Shown here one piece after another: positions 62,701-64,000 of a DNA stretch of 64,000 nucleotides. The number at the start of each line of letters is the position of its first letter. The stretch's first letter is position 1. The notes under the pieces were generated by a model. It was given only the letters and a program-made list of their open reading frames with translations. It did no database searches and was not told the DNA's origin. A program made the translations under genes and the position numbers. Source of the stretch: Pseudomonas fulva NBRC 16637 = DSM 17717 (GTDB lineage Bacteria; Pseudomonadota; Gammaproteobacteria; Pseudomonadales; Pseudomonadaceae); contig NZ_BBIQ01000021.1 of the NCBI RefSeq assembly GCF_000730565.1, positions 1 through 64,000 on the forward strand, in the 5' to 3' direction.

Positions 62701-64000
62701 ATGAGCGTGGAGACTCAAAAAGAAACGCTGGGCTTCCAGACCGAGGTAAAGCAACTGCTGCACCTCATGATCCATTCCTTGTACTCGAACAAGGAGATCT
62801 TCCTGCGCGAACTGATCTCCAACGCCTCCGACGCCTCCGATAAGCTGCGCTTCGAGGCGCTGGCTAAGCCTGAACTGCTCGAAGGCGATGCCGACCTGAA
62901 GATTCGCCTGAGCTTCGACAAGGAGGCCGGTACGGTCACCCTCGAGGATAACGGCATCGGTATGACCCGCGATGACGTCATCGCTCACTTGGGCACCATT
63001 GCCAAATCCGGCACTGCCGACTTCATGAAGAACCTCACCGGCGATCAGAAGAAAGACTCGCACCTGATCGGTCAGTTCGGCGTGGGCTTCTACTCGGCAT
63101 TCATCGTGGCCGATCAGGTCGATGTCTACAGCCGTCGTGCAGGCCAGCCTGCCAGCGAAGGCGTGCACTGGTCGTCCAAGGGCGAGGGCGAGTTCGAAGT
63201 TGCGACCGTCGACAAGCCTGAGCGCGGTACCCGCATTGTCCTGCACCTGAAAAAAGACGAGCTGGAATTCGCCGATGGCTGGCGCCTGCGCAACGTGGTC
63301 AAAAAGTATTCCGATCACATTGCCCTGCCAATCCAGTTGCCCAAGGAGCAGGCAGCCGCCGAAGGCGAAGAGCAGCCAGCCGAAGAGTGGGAAACCGTCA
63401 ACCGTGCAAGCGCCCTGTGGACCCGTCCGCGTACCGAGATCAAGGACGAGGAATACCAGGAGTTCTACAAGCACATCGGCCATGACTTCGAAAACCCGTT
63501 GGCCTGGAGCCATAACAAGGTCGAAGGCAAGCTCGAATACAACTCGCTGCTGTACGTGCCTGCCCGTGCACCGTTCGACCTGTACCAGCGCGAAGCCCCG
63601 CGCGGCTTGAAGCTGTACGTGCAGCGCGTGTTCATCATGGATCAGGCCGAGTCGTTCCTGCCGCTTTACCTGCGCTTCATCAAGGGTGTCGTGGACTCCA
63701 ACGACCTGTCGCTGAACGTGTCGCGGGAAATCCTGCAGAAAGACCCGATCATCGATTCGATGAAGACCGCGTTGACCAAGCGCGTGCTGGACATGCTCGA
63801 AAAACTGTCCAAGAACGAGCCCGAGCAGTACAAGAGTTTCTGGAAAAACTTCGGTCAGGTATTGAAAGAGGGGCCGGCCGAAGACTTTGCCAACAAGGAA
63901 AAGATCGCTGGCCTGTTGCGCTTCGCGTCCACCCAGGACGAAAGCGGCGAGCAGAGTGTGTCGCTGGCTGACTACCTGGCCCGCGCCAAGGAAGGGCAGG
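62701..64000 (+). CDS. htpG: Hsp90-family chaperone, 5' part only
   Basis: The first 433 codons are present; the gene runs out of the window. The GHKL ATPase domain is clear: LYSNKEIFLRELISNASDASDKLR, VTLEDNGIGMTRDD, HLGTIAKSGT, and the lid motif IGQFGVGFYSAFIVAD. The middle domain is recognisable by RAPFDLY, RGLKLYVQRVFIMD and DLSLNVSREILQ. The ATG at 62701 gives MSVETQKETLGFQTEVKQLL, a typical HtpG start. It is driven by a sigma32 promoter. Confidence 0.97.
   Translation, partial: MSVETQKETLGFQTEVKQLLHLMIHSLYSNKEIFLRELISNASDASDKLRFEALAKPELLEGDADLKIRLSFDKEAGTVTLEDNGIGMTRDDVIAHLGTIAKSGTADFMKNLTGDQKKDSHLIGQFGVGFYSAFIVADQVDVYSRRAGQPASEGVHWSSKGEGEFEVATVDKPERGTRIVLHLKKDELEFADGWRLRNVVKKYSDHIALPIQLPKEQAAAEGEEQPAEEWETVNRASALWTRPRTEIKDEEYQEFYKHIGHDFENPLAWSHNKVEGKLEYNSLLYVPARAPFDLYQREAPRGLKLYVQRVFIMDQAESFLPLYLRFIKGVVDSNDLSLNVSREILQKDPIIDSMKTALTKRVLDMLEKLSKNEPEQYKSFWKNFGQVLKEGPAEDFANKEKIAGLLRFASTQDESGEQSVSLADYLARAKEGQ

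Overview
The window comes from a fluorescent pseudomonad, most likely of the Pseudomonas putida group. The evidence is the high GC content with strong GC3 codon bias, a complete set of pyoverdine maturation and export genes, and a gene order (pvd cluster, ETF genes, gltA, sdhCDAB, sucAB-lpd-sucCD, htpG) that I recognise from P. putida genomes. I ran no database search.

Region 1 (1-19321) is the end of the pyoverdine peptide assembly line. A truncated synthetase end (A domain tail plus carrier) is followed, with a TAATG overlap, by a 5895-residue four-module synthetase: C-A-PCP-E, C-A-PCP-E, C-A-PCP-E, C-A-PCP-TE. It should add three D-residues and one last residue and release the peptide. The A domains of modules 2 and 3 are almost identical over about 1.4 kb. 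An HSL-type esterase gene follows 36 bp later, then a decayed membrane-protein gene.

Region 2 (19772-34281) is pyoverdine uptake, maturation and export: fpvA, pvdE, pvdO, pvdN and pvdM on the minus strand, pvdP divergent, and opmQ, pvdT and pvdR on the minus strand. I find three TAAAT-N16-CGT iron-starvation sigma boxes, one each for pvdM, pvdP and pvdR, and two Fur-box-like sites, upstream of fpvA and of an ECF sigma gene. Together the genes cover ferribactin export to the periplasm (PvdE), periplasmic chromophore and side-chain maturation (PvdM, N, O, P), secretion and recycling (PvdRT-OpmQ) and uptake (FpvA).

Region 3 (34282-46142) is mixed: an orphan ECF sigma factor, a degenerate stand-alone receiver domain, an MHS-type transporter, ETF-ubiquinone oxidoreductase divergent from etfBA with a PsrA-type operator between them, a three-gene periplasm/envelope operon (solute-binding protein, DUF4398 lipoprotein, OmpA-like lipoprotein), a MocR/GntR regulator, a small secreted protein, and a YkgJ-START pair preceded by a second PsrA-like box.

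Region 4 (46251-59220) is the TCA-cycle block: gltA divergent from sdhCDAB, then sucA, sucB, lpdG, sucC and sucD. Clear sigma70 promoters lie between gltA and sdhC. Structured non-coding stretches precede sucA and sucC and separate sucB from lpdG.

Region 5 (59627-64000) has brnQ, a DUF599 membrane protein, a small lipoprotein and the start of htpG, which has a near-consensus sigma32 promoter. No tRNA, rRNA, CRISPR array, insertion sequence or prophage was seen. The very long ORFs antisense to real genes are GC-bias shadows.
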